The notes below the pieces were generated by a model that saw only the letters and a program-made list of their open reading frames with translations, did no database searches and had not been told where the DNA came from. 64,000 nucleotides of DNA, taken from Leptothoe sp034932105. GTDB taxonomy: Bacteria; Cyanobacteriota; Cyanobacteriia; Phormidesmidales; Phormidesmidaceae. The position numbers were made by a program, and so were the translations under genes. The stretch's first letter is position 1. Each line of letters begins with the position of its first letter. The stretch spans positions 1 through 64,000 of the forward strand of contig NZ_JAYGIG010000115.1 in assembly GCF_034932105.1 (NCBI RefSeq), given 5' to 3'. Below are positions 53,827-63,784 of this stretch, in pieces.

Positions 53827-55011
53827 CTAGCGGTCGACGGAACCCATAATCACATCAATGCTGCCTAAAATGGCCATAATGTCCGCCAGCTTTACTCCCC
53901 GCAACAGGTTAGGCAAAATCTGAAGATTGTTAAAGTCTGGGGCCCGAATTTTCCAGCGCCAAGGGTAAATACTATTGTCACCAACGATAAATACCCCCAG
54001 TTCGCCCTTGCCGCTTTCTAGGCGGACATAGTGTTCTCCGGTCGGGATTTTGAATGTAGGGGCAATTTTTTTGCCAATGAACTGGTAGTCAAATTCGTTC
54101 CATTTAGACTTTGGTCCTTCGGACATGCGTTTAGCTTCAAGGTTCTCGTAGGGGCCACCGGGCAACCCTTTAAGAGCCTGACGGAGAATTTTGACGGACT
54201 CTCGCATTTCCCGTACCCGGATCACATAGCGGGCAAAGCAGTCCCCTGCGGTCTCCCACTGAATGTCCCAGTCAAAATCGTCGTAGCACTCATAGTGATC
54301 GACTTTGCGCAAATCCCATTTGACGCCGGATCCCCTTAACATCGGGCCTGACAGCCCCCAGTTGATCGCATCTTCGCGGGTGATTGTACCAATGCCTTCT
54401 ACCCGACGGCGGAAAATTGGATTATTGGTAATGAGTTTTTCGTATTCGTCGACCTTGGGCAAAAAGTAATCGCAGAAGTCTTCGCACTTATCGACCCAGC
54501 CGTAGGGCAAATCGGCTGCGACACCGCCGATGCGAAAATAATTATTGTTGATCAACCGTGCCCCTGTGGCGGCTTCCCACAGGTCGTAGATCATTTCCCG
54601 TTCGCGGAAGATGTAGAAGAACGGGGTTTGGGCTCCGACATCGGCTAAAAATGGCCCTAGCCAAAGTAGATGGTTGGCGATGCGGTTGAGTTCGAGCATG
54701 ATGACTCGAATGTAACTGGCCCGTTTGGGCACTTCGATATCCGCTAGCTTTTCTGGAGCATTGACGGTAATCGCCTCATTAAACATGCCCGCTGCATAGT
54801 CCCAACGGCTAACGTAGGGCACAAACATCACGTTAGTGCGGTTTTCGGCAATTTTTTCCATGCCGCGATGCAAATAGCCAATCACGGGCTCACAGTCAAT
54901 TACATCCTCACCGTCGAGGGTGACGATGAGCCGTAACACACCGTGCATCGAGGGATGGTGGGGGCCCAGGTTGATCACCATGGGCTCTGTTCTGGTTTCC
55001 AGACGTGTCAT
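53827..55011 (-). CDS. ndhH: NAD(P)H-quinone oxidoreductase subunit H (NDH-1)
   Basis: The 394-residue sequence is a full-length NdhH, the 49-kDa/NuoD-like subunit of the photosynthetic NDH-1 complex on the thylakoid or plasma membrane. It has NLGPHHPSMHGVLRL, GYLHRGMEKIAENR, YVSRWDYAAGMFNEA, GLSGPMLRGSGVKWDLRK, and the C-terminal PTGEHYVRLESGKGELGVF and GSIDVIMGSVDR. It takes part in cyclic electron flow and respiration near the quinone site. It stands alone here, with no other ndh gene adjacent. Confidence 0.97.
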   Translation of the reverse strand: MTRLETRTEPMVINLGPHHPSMHGVLRLIVTLDGEDVIDCEPVIGYLHRGMEKIAENRTNVMFVPYVSRWDYAAGMFNEAITVNAPEKLADIEVPKRASYIRVIMLELNRIANHLLWLGPFLADVGAQTPFFYIFREREMIYDLWEAATGARLINNNYFRIGGVAADLPYGWVDKCEDFCDYFLPKVDEYEKLITNNPIFRRRVEGIGTITREDAINWGLSGPMLRGSGVKWDLRKVDHYECYDDFDWDIQWETAGDCFARYVIRVREMRESVKILRQALKGLPGGPYENLEAKRMSEGPKSKWNEFDYQFIGKKIAPTFKIPTGEHYVRLESGKGELGVFIVGDNSIYPWRWKIRAPDFNNLQILPNLLRGVKLADIMAILGSIDVIMGSVDR

Positions 55012-55150
55012 AGAAACTATGCCGTATTATTCTCTGATTTATACACCCTAGTATATTAGCCATGGTTTAGGGCAGGAAAAGCAAAAAAAACTTATCCCTG
55101 CTCTGAAAAAGTGAATAGGGGGGGGGAATGGGGGGATACCCCTAAGTCGA

Positions 55151-55230
55151 TGCGATCGCAACCTCCCCTGGAGAACTAGCCCAAGCTCGACCTCTTGCGA
55201 TCGCAACCTCCCACGGAGAACTAACCCAAT
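55151..55230. repeat. Tandem 45-bp repeat containing HIP1
   Basis: Two units at 55151 and 55196 share TGCGATCGCAACCTCCC, then GGAGAACTA.CCCAA. The repeat lies between the ndhH start and the end of the phage cluster. A G-rich run (GGGGGGGGAATGGGGGG) precedes it at about 55119-55136. Confidence 0.8.
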
Positions 55231-55232
55231 AC

Positions 55233-55838
55233 CTAGGCAGTCCTCCTCCAATAGTAAACAGTCACATAGGGCGCTAGGTTCTGATGAGGGTTACCAGAGC
55301 CGGACGAGTTAACCGATACACCCGTAAAATTAGGAGAAGTAGCGATAGGACCACCGCCAAAAATGGAGAGGGAAACAGGCCACAGGTTAGGATCTGCGCT
55401 AGCGCCTCCAGCGGTTGAGAAAGTACTAGCTTTAATGTGAGCGTGGCCAGGGTCAGTCACATCATGAATATGGGCACCGTTCTGACTAGCCACTAAAGCA
55501 ACCGTTTTAGCCCCGCCGGTTTTTCCCCCTGCATTAAACTCAGTTTGAGAGACGTCATATCCCATCAGACATCGACCCTCGCCGAAAGAAACCCAGGTAC
55601 CATAGCCCAGCAGAGTGCTTGGGTTAGTCGCCACGTCAGCATTAGCATAAATCGAGCCGACTGGTAGCTCGGTCCCTTGGGTAATGAGAGTAGTCAAGTT
55701 TGATTTAAAAGCTTCCATCAGCTGGAAAACTCGGGTTTCAAAATTGGTGGGGTCTGCCATCACTGGAATAGTGCCGTTAATCGTTGTAATTAAGCTTTCA
55801 AGCAGAGCAATAAAACCGGCTTCGTAGCTAGTTGTCAT
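55233..55838 (-). CDS. Phage tail-collar/short tail-fibre-like protein
   Basis: The 201-residue protein ends with the collar-like pattern: LPVGSIYANADVATNPSTLLGYGTWVSFGEGRCLMGYD, a GAHIHDVTDPGHAHI His-rich stretch, and GNPHQNLAPYVTVYYWRRTA. The closing H.N..PY.tvyyW.R.A is the usual end of phage receptor-binding or baseplate fibre proteins. It should decorate the virion tail and touch the host surface. The ATG at 55838 overlaps the upstream gene by 11 bp. Confidence 0.85.
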   Translation of the reverse strand: MTTSYEAGFIALLESLITTINGTIPVMADPTNFETRVFQLMEAFKSNLTTLITQGTELPVGSIYANADVATNPSTLLGYGTWVSFGEGRCLMGYDVSQTEFNAGGKTGGAKTVALVASQNGAHIHDVTDPGHAHIKASTFSTAGGASADPNLWPVSLSIFGGGPIATSPNFTGVSVNSSGSGNPHQNLAPYVTVYYWRRTA

Positions 55839-56145
55839 CAGTAGCCCCGGCGGTGGCTCCGGCCTCAGACTCTGCGATCGCAACAGATAGATCCGCCTGA
55901 TTCATTTTGGAATAGCCCGATATACCCAGATCCTTGGCCATGGCTTTTAACTCAGTCACGGTTTTGGAGTCAGCCAGCTCGGCAGCCCGCTGGGTGATCC
56001 AGTGCTCTCTACCTAGCTCCAGCGTTGGCTGGGTAGGCTGCTCTTGCCAAGGGATATGAACGTCGGGCAGATAGTCACTCTGATTAATCACCACGTAGTC
56101 AGAGCCATCAGCATTTGCGATCGCAATCGTCGCTACACTAGCCAT
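55828..56145 (-). CDS. Small phage protein with Rho_N/SAP-like C-terminal helix pair
   Basis: 105 residues. The N-terminal half is beta-like (ATIAIANADGSDYVVINQSDYLPD). Near residues 63-90, KTVTELKAMAKDLGISGYSKMNQADLSVAI matches the Rho N-terminal-like domain seen in many phage head-tail proteins, where it may bind nucleic acid. The tail is Ala/Gly/Asp-rich. It overlaps hup by 8 bp, so translation is coupled. Its exact role is not known. Confidence 0.75.
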   Translation of the reverse strand: MASVATIAIANADGSDYVVINQSDYLPDVHIPWQEQPTQPTLELGREHWITQRAAELADSKTVTELKAMAKDLGISGYSKMNQADLSVAIAESEAGATAGATDDN

Positions 56146-56416
56146 CGTTAACCGCCTCCTTAAACAGCTTGCCAGCCCGAAATATGGGTTTAGTTCGCTC
56201 TGGTATGGTCAACGTTTCACCCGTGCGCGGGTTACGGCCTACCCGTTCTTTTGCATGAACCGATTCAAACGTACCAAAGCCCACCAGGGTTACCCGGTTA
56301 CCCTGGGCCACCTGCTGAACAATTACATCGATGGCCTCAGAAATGATAGATTCAGCAACCGCCCGAGTTACCCCCCGACGGTCACAGATTGCGCCGACTA
56401 ATTCACCTTTGTTCAC
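56138..56416 (-). CDS. HU-family DNA-binding protein (phage-encoded)
   Basis: A complete 92-residue HU: MNKGELVGAICDRRGVTRAVAESII, VTLVGFGTFESVHAKERVGRNPRTGE (the DNA-binding arm with RNPRTG), and IPERTKPIFRAGKLFKEAV. HU dimers bend DNA. Its place between coat and tail genes, with a 4-bp overlap with the coat gene, suggests a virion-assembly or genome-packaging role rather than the chromosomal HU role (inference). Confidence 0.93.
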   Translation of the reverse strand: MNKGELVGAICDRRGVTRAVAESIISEAIDVIVQQVAQGNRVTLVGFGTFESVHAKERVGRNPRTGETLTIPERTKPIFRAGKLFKEAVNDG

Positions 56417-57549
56417 CCTGCGATCCTCGTTGCTAGTCGTGCGTCTACCAGCTCATTACCCCACAGACAGCTAAGGTAGAACCCGGTTTGGTGATACTCA
56501 TCCCGGATTTCTAGCCGCAACACTACACCGGTCATATCATCAACCCAGGTCATAAAGTTACTGGTCACCCCAGGGATTCTTAGCCGTGTCGCTGGGCGTG
56601 AGTCAAAGGCAAACGCCATCGGATGAAAGGCCAGATTGATGGCATGGGCTGCTCTAAAGGTGATGGCGGCATTGTTGGCCCAGGCCGCCCTAGCCGCCGG
56701 AACATAGGTGATCGTATTAGCCGCGAACCCAACCACGGCATAGGTCTGGCTATCACCGGCTACGGTGAAGATATCACCAACCACAGGGGCATTAGCGCCA
56801 GTGTCGATCACAACGGTTGTATTGCCCAAGGCGTGGTTAGCTTGGTTAACCAGCCACCCTGCGGGGGTGCCGTTGGGGTTAGTGTGGGTGATGCCGTCCA
56901 TGCCTGCATCTTCATGCCAGTCAAAACCGTAAGCCCGGTTGATCTCCCCCTCTCGGACCACCTCGGCAGAGCCATAGTTTAAAGCCCGTGCGAAGGCATC
57001 AAGCCCCGTAGCGTTGCCATAGGCATCGGTGTTAAGCACCAGGCGACGCATAAATTTAGGGCACTTCTGCCGGGTCAGTACCTTCTTTGCATTCTGGGCA
57101 TCGGTAGGAGCAGCGGCAAAGGGCGTTACACCCGCTGTGCCCACGTAGCCATAAATGCCTTTGTAATTGGCAGCGATCGCGGCGGTAATCGCCTCAACAA
57201 TAGGGCTTACCGCGTTAGCCAAAAACATAGGTATCTGAGCATCGGCATTTTCGAGCAGACTGATTTGCTTTTCAGTCAGCGGGAAATTAACCTCTTTCCA
57301 GTAGTTCAAATTCACCTGCACCGTAGTCGGGTTAGGTGCCGCTTGGCTGGCCGGTGGCGTTGGCGCTGGCACCACGTCACGGGCGACAAACTCAGGCGGT
57401 ACTATCACTTCAGTCACACCGCCCAGGGTGTAGGCTTGCTCCCGGTCACCCGCTGGGGTGTTATTCACCAGGCGGGGCAGGCAGGTTTCCCTACGGATAA
57501 CCTGAGCGCCAAGTGCTAAAACTTTGCCGTATAAATCTTCAAGTGCCAT
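56413..57549 (-). CDS. P22-like phage major coat protein
   Basis: The 378-residue protein has the length and pattern of P22 coat (gp5) relatives: an N-terminal VLALGAQVIRRETCLPRLVNN, then VPPEFVARDVVPAPTPP, VNLNYWKEVNFPLTEKQ, MRRLVLNTDAYGNATGLDAFARAL, a telokin-like TAAITFRAAHAINLAFHPMAFAF stretch and LRLEIRDEYHQTGFYLSCLWGNELVDARLA at the end. It forms the icosahedral shell. It follows the scaffold gene by 36 bp, the usual order. Confidence 0.85.
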   Translation of the reverse strand: MALEDLYGKVLALGAQVIRRETCLPRLVNNTPAGDREQAYTLGGVTEVIVPPEFVARDVVPAPTPPASQAAPNPTTVQVNLNYWKEVNFPLTEKQISLLENADAQIPMFLANAVSPIVEAITAAIAANYKGIYGYVGTAGVTPFAAAPTDAQNAKKVLTRQKCPKFMRRLVLNTDAYGNATGLDAFARALNYGSAEVVREGEINRAYGFDWHEDAGMDGITHTNPNGTPAGWLVNQANHALGNTTVVIDTGANAPVVGDIFTVAGDSQTYAVVGFAANTITYVPAARAAWANNAAITFRAAHAINLAFHPMAFAFDSRPATRLRIPGVTSNFMTWVDDMTGVVLRLEIRDEYHQTGFYLSCLWGNELVDARLATRIAG

Positions 57550-57585
57550 TGATCGCTTACTCCTAGTAGGTTGTTAGTACGGGGT

Positions 57586-58173
57586 TTAGCCCATCGAAAC
57601 GTTCACTTTCCCGCTAAGCACATCGTCAGGGTTGACCCCAGTCACTATCCCGTCCTTAGCCGTCACCTGCTGGGGTTGCTCCTCAGTGGTGTTTGTGCCC
57701 CCACCGGCAGCGCCGCCCGTACCGGCAGCATCCTCACCAAAAAACATGGCCGGATACTTTTGCTTGAGACCGTCGTATAGACCATCAGGAATTTCTACCT
57801 CCCCATTCTCCGCAAGCTCTAAGCTACCGGTGACTTGCGGAAGCAAAAGCTCTTCATATTCAGGCCGAATACCCGCCGAACCTAACCCTTTTAAGGCAGT
57901 GAATTGTTTTTGACTATTGACCAGCTGCGATCGCATATCGGCTAGTTGCGTAGCCAACTGGTCCCGCTCTCCGGCCATGGTCTGTAGTTGACCATCCTGC
58001 TGTTGCCGCTGCTCTAGCTGTTGTATAGCTGTCCTAGCGGCCTGGGGGTCAATGCCCTGGTAAAGCTCTGCCTGGGTGATGGCCTGGTCAAAGGTGGCAA
58101 GTACGGCTGTATCTAGTCCCTCAGCATCGCCCAGCTGCGATCGCAGTTGTTTTAGTTGAGCAATAAAATCCAT
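57586..58173 (-). CDS. Putative phage scaffolding protein
   Basis: 195 residues with a strongly helical N-terminal half rich in Gln and Glu (AIQQLEQRQQQDGQLQTMAGERDQLATQLADMRSQLV), as in phage scaffolds. Then comes IRPEYEELLLPQVTGSLELAENGEVEIPDGLYDGLKQKYPAMFFG and a Gly/Ala/Thr/Gln-rich tail. Position between portal and coat supports the scaffold role. The start codon abuts the portal stop. Confidence 0.75.
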   Translation of the reverse strand: MDFIAQLKQLRSQLGDAEGLDTAVLATFDQAITQAELYQGIDPQAARTAIQQLEQRQQQDGQLQTMAGERDQLATQLADMRSQLVNSQKQFTALKGLGSAGIRPEYEELLLPQVTGSLELAENGEVEIPDGLYDGLKQKYPAMFFGEDAAGTGGAAGGGTNTTEEQPQQVTAKDGIVTGVNPDDVLSGKVNVSMG

Positions 58174-59555
58174 TAGTTATTTTCCTCTGGTAGTAGGTGT
58201 TTACGTTGGGCCACGGCCCGGAGTTCATCACGGCTGATATCTTCGCGTTCCCGCATTTGCAGCAGCACTTGAAGCAGCTGGGGGTCAGCACTCAGATCTC
58301 TAAAAAACTGGGTATCTAATTCAGCCCTGCCGCCGCTGGGCAAGCCCAGATAGCGGGCGTGCCAATTCAGGCATTCAGTGATGCCAAGGGCAAAGTCACT
58401 GGCAAACAAATACAGCTCACTTTCAATCGTCGTTGCCTGGATCACGCTGGTCATAGCGGCCTGTCGGTCGCTGGGTTTGACCAAAAAATCAGCCCCCAAA
58501 AAGTTCAACTCATCTTCAATGTCCTTTACCTCCTGACGACTTGCGGAAAGAGAATTGGCGTTAGGCTCGGCCCAGGCGAAGCCCCCACCCACCGGCACAT
58601 CAACAACCGACCTAGGCCCTAGCGCCAAGTCGCTACCATCTCCACCCACGCGAACGGGTGAGGGAAAACAGCAGTAGTGCATCTTTTGCCGGTGGTCGCT
58701 TCTCACCTGGTAATGGGACACGTTGAGCTTAGCCATGCTCAGCAGCGTTGGGTTACTCTCAAAAAACCCGGTGCGGTCGCCGCCATAGAGACAGACCAGC
58801 GGCACGGAGTCAAAGGGAACAAAACTGCCCCGTATCCGCCGACCCATCACCCCCGATTGCTTAGGCAAATGCACCTGCTGCGGCTTGCCGTCCCGGCCCT
58901 TGACCACCTGATAGGTATCAAAGCGACCGGGCGTAAGCAGCCGGTAATAGGTACACTCCTGTTCGCCATAGTCGCCATCGGCCTCCACCACCTGCGATCG
59001 CAGCACGGCCCAGGCCAGCACCTTACGGTTACCCACCATGCGGTAGCGCCAGTTGATCACCTGTAGCGGAGACACCGACGACCAAAACGGCTGGCGGCCA
59101 GCCGCGCCGGTATCGGCCAAAGATACCAGCGATTGATCCAGCTCAGGGTAATCGATAAAGCAGAAGGTATGGCCCAGGCGTAAGCCGCGCATCCCCAGCA
59201 GCGCACAGAGCCTATCCCCATCCATGGCATCCCCATCGAGGGCGGCCCACTGAGCGCGCATCACGTCGGGAACGTCCACTAGCTTGACGCCATTGTTAAA
59301 AATCATCCCGACGAAATCACGCACCGCCTGAGCGAACTTATCCGAGAAGTGCGACTGTAGCAGCCGCGCTTCGTAGTCAGAGTCAGATTCCCCCGGCATC
59401 TGAGGCAGGTAGCGCCGAGCTAGAGCGGTAGCCTTAGCTTTGCCATCAGCCTGGAAGTCCACCCAGGCGGTATCCCCCCGGTAAACGTCCTCAATCAAAC
59501 ACCAGTGGGGAGACTGCCGCCGATAGGCCACACACTCATAGTCAATCAGGACCAT
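58173..59555 (-). CDS. Phage portal-like protein (DUF4055)
   Basis: About 460 residues with the DUF4055 layout, a portal-like family: YRGDTAWVDFQADGKAKATALARRYLP near the start, FAQAVRDFVGMIFNNGVKL, PLVCLYGGDRTGFFESNPTLLSMAKLNVSHYQVRSDHRQKMHYCCFP, and DELNFLGADFLVKPSDRQAAMTSVIQ. It would form the DNA-entry ring at one capsid vertex. I prefer the ATG at 59555; the frame starts at 59597. Confidence 0.8.
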   Translation of the reverse strand: MVLIDYECVAYRRQSPHWCLIEDVYRGDTAWVDFQADGKAKATALARRYLPQMPGESDSDYEARLLQSHFSDKFAQAVRDFVGMIFNNGVKLVDVPDVMRAQWAALDGDAMDGDRLCALLGMRGLRLGHTFCFIDYPELDQSLVSLADTGAAGRQPFWSSVSPLQVINWRYRMVGNRKVLAWAVLRSQVVEADGDYGEQECTYYRLLTPGRFDTYQVVKGRDGKPQQVHLPKQSGVMGRRIRGSFVPFDSVPLVCLYGGDRTGFFESNPTLLSMAKLNVSHYQVRSDHRQKMHYCCFPSPVRVGGDGSDLALGPRSVVDVPVGGGFAWAEPNANSLSASRQEVKDIEDELNFLGADFLVKPSDRQAAMTSVIQATTIESELYLFASDFALGITECLNWHARYLGLPSGGRAELDTQFFRDLSADPQLLQVLLQMREREDISRDELRAVAQRKHLLPEENN

Positions 59556-59597
59556 TCTCAGATTAAGACTCACGAGACACAACCCATTTAACCGCAA

Positions 59598-60040
59598 TCC
59601 CTAGCGCTCCAGACGACTAAGGGCAAAAGTTGGGTGTATCCACGGGTTGGGATATGTCCGCATCATGGAATGATGACAAAACGGTTATCTGCCTGTCATC
59701 GATGCAAAGTACAGGCCCCAGGGATACCCCCCCTAAAAACAAGTTTCATTCCGCAAGTCGTTGAGGTACATAGAGCGAACCTCGATAACCCAACCCCTTA
59801 CCTTGCCGTACCCCCTCTTTATGCAACTCGGGACCATCCCCTTACGGTGGGTTTTAGGGCGGCGTCCCGGCCCTGCCCAGGGGGTGTGGGGAACTCGGAG
59901 GGACCCCACGCAGCCGGTTTTGCCCTCAACCAATACCCAAATCAACCCATAGTTTTAAGCATCTAACGGCTCCCCACATCAACTTTTTAACGACAAAGGC
60001 TGATAGTTTTTCCAGTAGTCCCCATTTCCATCAGCAACCC
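59598..60040. other. 440-bp gap inside the phage cluster with a dispersed repeat
   Basis: No supported gene. GGGAACTCGGAGGGACCCCA at 59889-59908 is nearly identical to a stretch at 14622-14643. The remaining short frames lack coding character. Promoter of the plus-strand pentapeptide gene and the minus-strand portal gene may be here. Confidence 0.5.
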
Positions 60041-61456
60041 ATGAATCACAATGCACAACGTCGACAGCGCCGAGCTGACATGACCCGACGCATTGCCTAT
60101 CGGCTTTATGAAAGACGCTCAAGGCGCGGGTACGACGGCAGTAGTGAACAAGATTGGCTGACGGCAGAAAAAATTGCCCGTAATCCCATCGCCCGTAATA
60201 GCTTTCAGGTCAATCAGTGGCTAAAGGGCCGGTGGCGCAGGTCGGTGGGCTGGTACGAGTCAACGCCCGTTGAGCATGCACTGGAGACCCTGACGGCAGA
60301 TCTAAAAAGCCTGGCGGTCTTTGATCTGCTAGCGCTGCTGGCGAATGTGGCGATCATTATTAGTCTCGGGTCGTTTCTAACCAATGGAGAACGGCAGCGC
60401 CATGACGAGCAGGTCTATGAAGCCTGGCAGGTGATTACCAATGCCTACGGTCAGCCGGGGAATGGAGGACGGCGACGGGCGTTAGAGTTTTTGAACTCTA
60501 CACCGGGGACGCCGGGGCGGCGGCGGTGGTTTGGGAGGCCGTGGCCGAAGGAGAGTTTGCAGGGGGTGGATGTTTCGAAGGCGCATTTGGTTAGAATTGA
60601 GTTGCCTGGGGCAGACCTAAGGTCTGCCAATCTTCAGGAGGCATCCCTAGAGGATGCCAATCTTCAGGAGGCATACCTATCGTCTGCCAATCTTCAGGAG
60701 GCAAACCTAGGGTATGCCAATCTTCAGGAGGCATCCCTAGGGTATGCCAATCTTCAGGAGGCAGACCTAGGGTATGCCAATCTTCAGGAGGCAGACCTAG
60801 AGGATGCCAATCTTCAGGAGGCATCCCTATGGTCTGCCAATCTTCAGGAGACATCCCTAGAGGATGCCAATCTTCAGGAGGCATACCTAGGGTCTGCCAA
60901 TCTTCAGGAGGCAGACCTAGAGGATGCCAATCTTCAGGGGGCATCCCTAGAGAATGCCAATCTTCAGGAGGCATCCCTATTGAATGCCAATCTTCAGGAG
61001 GCATACCTATTGAATGCCAATCTTCAGGAGGCATACCTAGGGTTTGCCAATCTTCAGGAGGCATACCTAGGGTATGCCAATCTTCAGGAGGCAGACCTAG
61101 GGTCTGCCAATCTTCAGGAGGCATCCCTAGGGTATGCCAATCTTCAGGGGGCAGTCCTATGGTCTGCCAATCTTCAGGAGACAGACCTAAAGAATGCCAA
61201 TCTTCAGGAGGCTTTACTATTAGCGACTGACTTGCGATTATCCCAAAATTTAACCATCCAGCAGCTAACAGCGGCGAGGCTTTGCCACGTAGCCTTGCCC
61301 ACCTATATCCAGGACATTGATCCAGATCGCGACTGTAAAACCATGCCCCAAGCATTGTTTGAATGGGTATCGCCAAACGATCCAGAATTCACATTAGAAA
61401 TAGCCAAGGCAATCGTTGAGATTGCTCGCCAGCAAGAATGGGATGACCTGGAGTAG
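60041..61456 (+). CDS. Membrane-associated pentapeptide-repeat protein inside the phage cluster
   Basis: The N-terminal ~185 residues are basic, with a hydrophobic segment (LLALLANVAIIISLGSFL, about residues 101-118). A pentapeptide helix of ANLQEASLGY-type units follows at 185-395. It is coded by about 20 repeats of 30 bp around GCCAATCTTCAGGAGGCA. A C-terminal ~75-residue region (LTAARLCHVALPTYIQDIDPDRDCKTMP) resembles tails of other cyanobacterial pentapeptide proteins. It lies opposite to the phage operon, so it could be a lysogenic-conversion gene. Function unknown. Confidence 0.9.
   Translation: MNHNAQRRQRRADMTRRIAYRLYERRSRRGYDGSSEQDWLTAEKIARNPIARNSFQVNQWLKGRWRRSVGWYESTPVEHALETLTADLKSLAVFDLLALLANVAIIISLGSFLTNGERQRHDEQVYEAWQVITNAYGQPGNGGRRRALEFLNSTPGTPGRRRWFGRPWPKESLQGVDVSKAHLVRIELPGADLRSANLQEASLEDANLQEAYLSSANLQEANLGYANLQEASLGYANLQEADLGYANLQEADLEDANLQEASLWSANLQETSLEDANLQEAYLGSANLQEADLEDANLQGASLENANLQEASLLNANLQEAYLLNANLQEAYLGFANLQEAYLGYANLQEADLGSANLQEASLGYANLQGAVLWSANLQETDLKNANLQEALLLATDLRLSQNLTIQQLTAARLCHVALPTYIQDIDPDRDCKTMPQALFEWVSPNDPEFTLEIAKAIVEIARQQEWDDLE
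60626..61215. repeat. About 20 tandem 30-bp repeats
   Basis: GCCAATCTTCAGGAGGCA followed by 12 variable bases recurs every 30 bp through the pentapeptide gene. Since 30 is a multiple of three and stop codons are absent, two other frames stay open as well, giving artefactual proteins of repeated PPEDWHTLGM or QSSGGIPRVC. Confidence 0.9.
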
Positions 61457-61482
61457 AAAGGGCATTAAATAAAATCCCACCC

Positions 61483-61863
61483 CTAGGCCCGCATCACCCG
61501 CCCCGTTTGCCCTGCCGCCGCCGCATAGATATCACGACTTATAGTTAGCTGCAATGCACTAGCCAGCTCCCCCACATGCCGCCGCGCCTCATCTTTCAAA
61601 ATCCGTAGCCGCTGTCCTGGTACATACTGATTCGTCCCCCCCGCGTTGCTTGAGAACGTCTGAGCCGCAAACGGTGTTGCCTGGGTTAGCTGTTTGTCTA
61701 ACTGCTGTAGCTTGCGGATATGCCCTTGGGCTGTATCCACAGCACCAGAGCTCAGACTCTCAACCGCCGCACACCGATTTTGAATGCGGTCGATAGATGC
61801 CTGATCCACCGGGTAGCCCAGATAGTGACGGATGGCCTCTTTGTCAGGGTCTGTAAAACTCAT
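61483..61863 (-). CDS. Phage-associated hypothetical protein, copy A
   Basis: 126 residues, opening MSFTDPDKEAIRHYLGYPVDQASIDRIQNRC and mostly helical (HIRKLQQLDKQLTQATPF, ILKDEARRHVGELASALQL). It is a paralogue of the next gene upstream, with matching features YLGYPVD/YLGFPLD, QLD and GRRHV/ARRHVG. Overlap with that gene is 4 bp (ATGA). The position near portal suggests a head-tail adaptor or completion protein (inference). Confidence 0.75.
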   Translation of the reverse strand: MSFTDPDKEAIRHYLGYPVDQASIDRIQNRCAAVESLSSGAVDTAQGHIRKLQQLDKQLTQATPFAAQTFSSNAGGTNQYVPGQRLRILKDEARRHVGELASALQLTISRDIYAAAAGQTGRVMRA

Positions 61864-62186
61864 GTGCCGCTGGTCCCGAAGATATCAATCCTCACATCAA
61901 GGCTAAGGGCGTTAGCCACCATCTGCACATGCCGCCGACCTTCCCGCCGTAGCTCCGGTAGCAAGGTGCTGCCCTCGGTGTCCCGCTCGGTGTTAATCTG
62001 GCCCTGGATCGTATCAAGCTGGGTAAGCCAGCCTTCTACCCGTGCGATCGCATTATTTTTAGTCGTAGTATCTGAAATCGCCTCAACCGTCGATAGCGCT
62101 TGCCCCACTAAGGATACAGACGTACCATCTAGAGGAAAGCCTAAATAGGCCATTGCCTTTTCATCCGTCGCCGCTGCAAATGTCAT
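61860..62186 (-). CDS. Phage-associated hypothetical protein, copy B
   Basis: From the ATG at 62186 it is 108 residues: MTFAAATDEKAMAYLGFPLDG, NNAIARVEGWLTQLDTIQGQI, LLPELRREGRRHVQMVANALSLDVRIDIFG. A longer frame to 62423 is antisense to a plus-strand gene and has no coding character. It is a tandem paralogue of the copy A gene, coupled to it by a 4-bp overlap. Confidence 0.75.
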   Translation of the reverse strand: MTFAAATDEKAMAYLGFPLDGTSVSLVGQALSTVEAISDTTTKNNAIARVEGWLTQLDTIQGQINTERDTEGSTLLPELRREGRRHVQMVANALSLDVRIDIFGTSGT

Positions 62187-62479
62187 GCCCACCCCACCGC
62201 CGATAGTCACAACCGATAGTGCCCAGGACCTCAAACGGATTGCCATCGCCCTCGAAGCCTGGATGTCCATCCAAAAGCACGGCCCGGAGATGGAATACCC
62301 AGCAGCCCAGCTCAGCTCGTTTGACTGGGAGGCCATCGGCGGCCAGATAGTAGAAACCGACGATAAAGGAGCCACGCTGGTAAATTGGATGCTGCATAAC
62401 TGGCGACGTTCGACCGTAGGCAATGATTTTATTTTCGAGCGACCCGTTAGCCAAAGCGCCCGCGCTATTCTGGCCGTCT

Positions 62480-62505
<26 letters not shown>
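62185..62505 (+). CDS. Small plus-strand hypothetical protein in the phage cluster
   Basis: 106 residues with good composition and codon use (DSAQDLKRIAIALEAWMSIQKHG, SSFDWEAIGGQIVETDDKGATLVNWMLHNW). Its ATG overlaps that of copy B on the opposite strand, and its 3' end overlaps the SWIM-like gene by 26 bp. I do not recognise it. It is the second plus-strand gene lying against the phage operon. Confidence 0.6.
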
Positions 62506-63772
<1,267 letters not shown>

Positions 63773-63784
63773 TTGAAATACGTT

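Noticed and set aside
60591..61376. Long minus-strand frame with PPEDWHTLGM repeats, 261 codons
   Set aside because: It is the antisense shadow of the 30-bp repeats of the pentapeptide gene. The repeat length keeps it open by chance, and it lacks sense outside the repeats.
62187..62423. N-terminal extension of phage copy B
   Set aside because: Antisense to a better plus-strand gene and with no similarity to the paralogue. The ATG at 62186 matches the paralogue start.
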